From an uncultured Prochlorococcus sp. (GTDB lineage Bacteria; Cyanobacteriota; Cyanobacteriia; PCC-6307; Cyanobiaceae), in contig CACKJL010000014.1 of NCBI GenBank assembly GCA_902600395.1, forward strand, positions 1-20,929: DNA of 20,929 nt, written 5' to 3'. Under the pieces are notes generated by a model, which saw only the letters and a list, made by a program, of their open reading frames with translations, was not told where the DNA came from and ran no database searches. Position 1 is the first letter of the stretch. Each line of letters starts with the position of its first letter. Of the stretch, positions 20,929-20,929 are shown piece by piece. The position numbers and the translations under genes are program-made.

Positions 20929-20929
20929 T

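Larger units (their letters stand above)
14447..20929. repeat. Right arm of the perfect inverted repeat (natural copy)
   Basis: Reverse complement of 1-6483, ending at the last base of the window. The HNH gene runs through its inner boundary with an intact zinc ribbon and active site, so the sequence 13353-20929 is very likely contiguous in the source genome. Arm genes are described in full on this side. Confidence 0.97.

Overview
The window looks like a contig from Prochlorococcus or a very close picocyanobacterial relative. The DNA is very A/T-rich (about 30% G+C by eye), genes are small and tightly packed, and several protein families are typical of cyanobacteria: a CGLD27/Ycf36 (DUF1230) protein, a DUF2862 (PetP-like) protein and a DUF3318-like protein linked to rsfS. 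No phage structural genes, transposases, CRISPR arrays or rRNA genes were seen.

The dominant structure is a perfect inverted repeat. Bases 1-6483 are the reverse complement of 14447-20929, so a base at position x on one arm pairs with 20930-x on the other. Both arms run to the extreme ends of the window. Every arm gene therefore appears twice in opposite orientation and should be counted once. The right arm is continuous with intact genes: the HNH gene at 14307-14648 crosses the arm boundary unbroken. The left boundary breaks two genes: HNH loses its N-terminal 47 codons and the DUF3318-like gene loses its 5' part. The simplest reading is a true segment of 6481-20929 with a fold-back copy of its right end joined on the left, as amplification or assembly chimeras produce. 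A genuine inverted duplication is possible but less likely.

Arm genes, in right-arm orientation: HNH nuclease; a two-gene minus-strand unit encoding an exported protein and a one-helix membrane protein; two small membrane-type proteins; a 167-aa unknown; a tight three-gene set of a 61-aa unknown, a phosphoribosyltransferase and a nucleoside 2-deoxyribosyltransferase-like protein, which together suggest nucleobase or nucleoside salvage; rpsU (S21, TTG start); a helix-hairpin-helix protein with a Thr-Lys repeat; a uridine-kinase-like P-loop kinase; a renalase-like FAD oxidoreductase; and the C-terminal part of a possible methylenetetrahydrofolate-reductase-like protein cut by the window end.

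Central unique region (6484-14446): the DUF3318-like fragment, rsfS, the CGLD27 homologue and L-asparaginase II form a close plus-strand run ending before initiator tRNA-Met and a strong terminator. Two very small membrane ORFs and a DUF2862 protein follow. Next come three overlapping genes for an ABC-2 type exporter (ATPase plus two permeases). Two overlapping minus-strand unknowns converge on them. A gene-poor stretch (12904-13352) holds a candidate small RNA with a perfect 12-bp hairpin and a strong terminator. A TauE/SafE-family permease on the minus strand completes the region.

I did not find a convincing new multi-gene system. The most promising unexplained biological signal is the candidate small RNA near 13067-13200. 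The most important structural caveat is the probably artefactual left arm.
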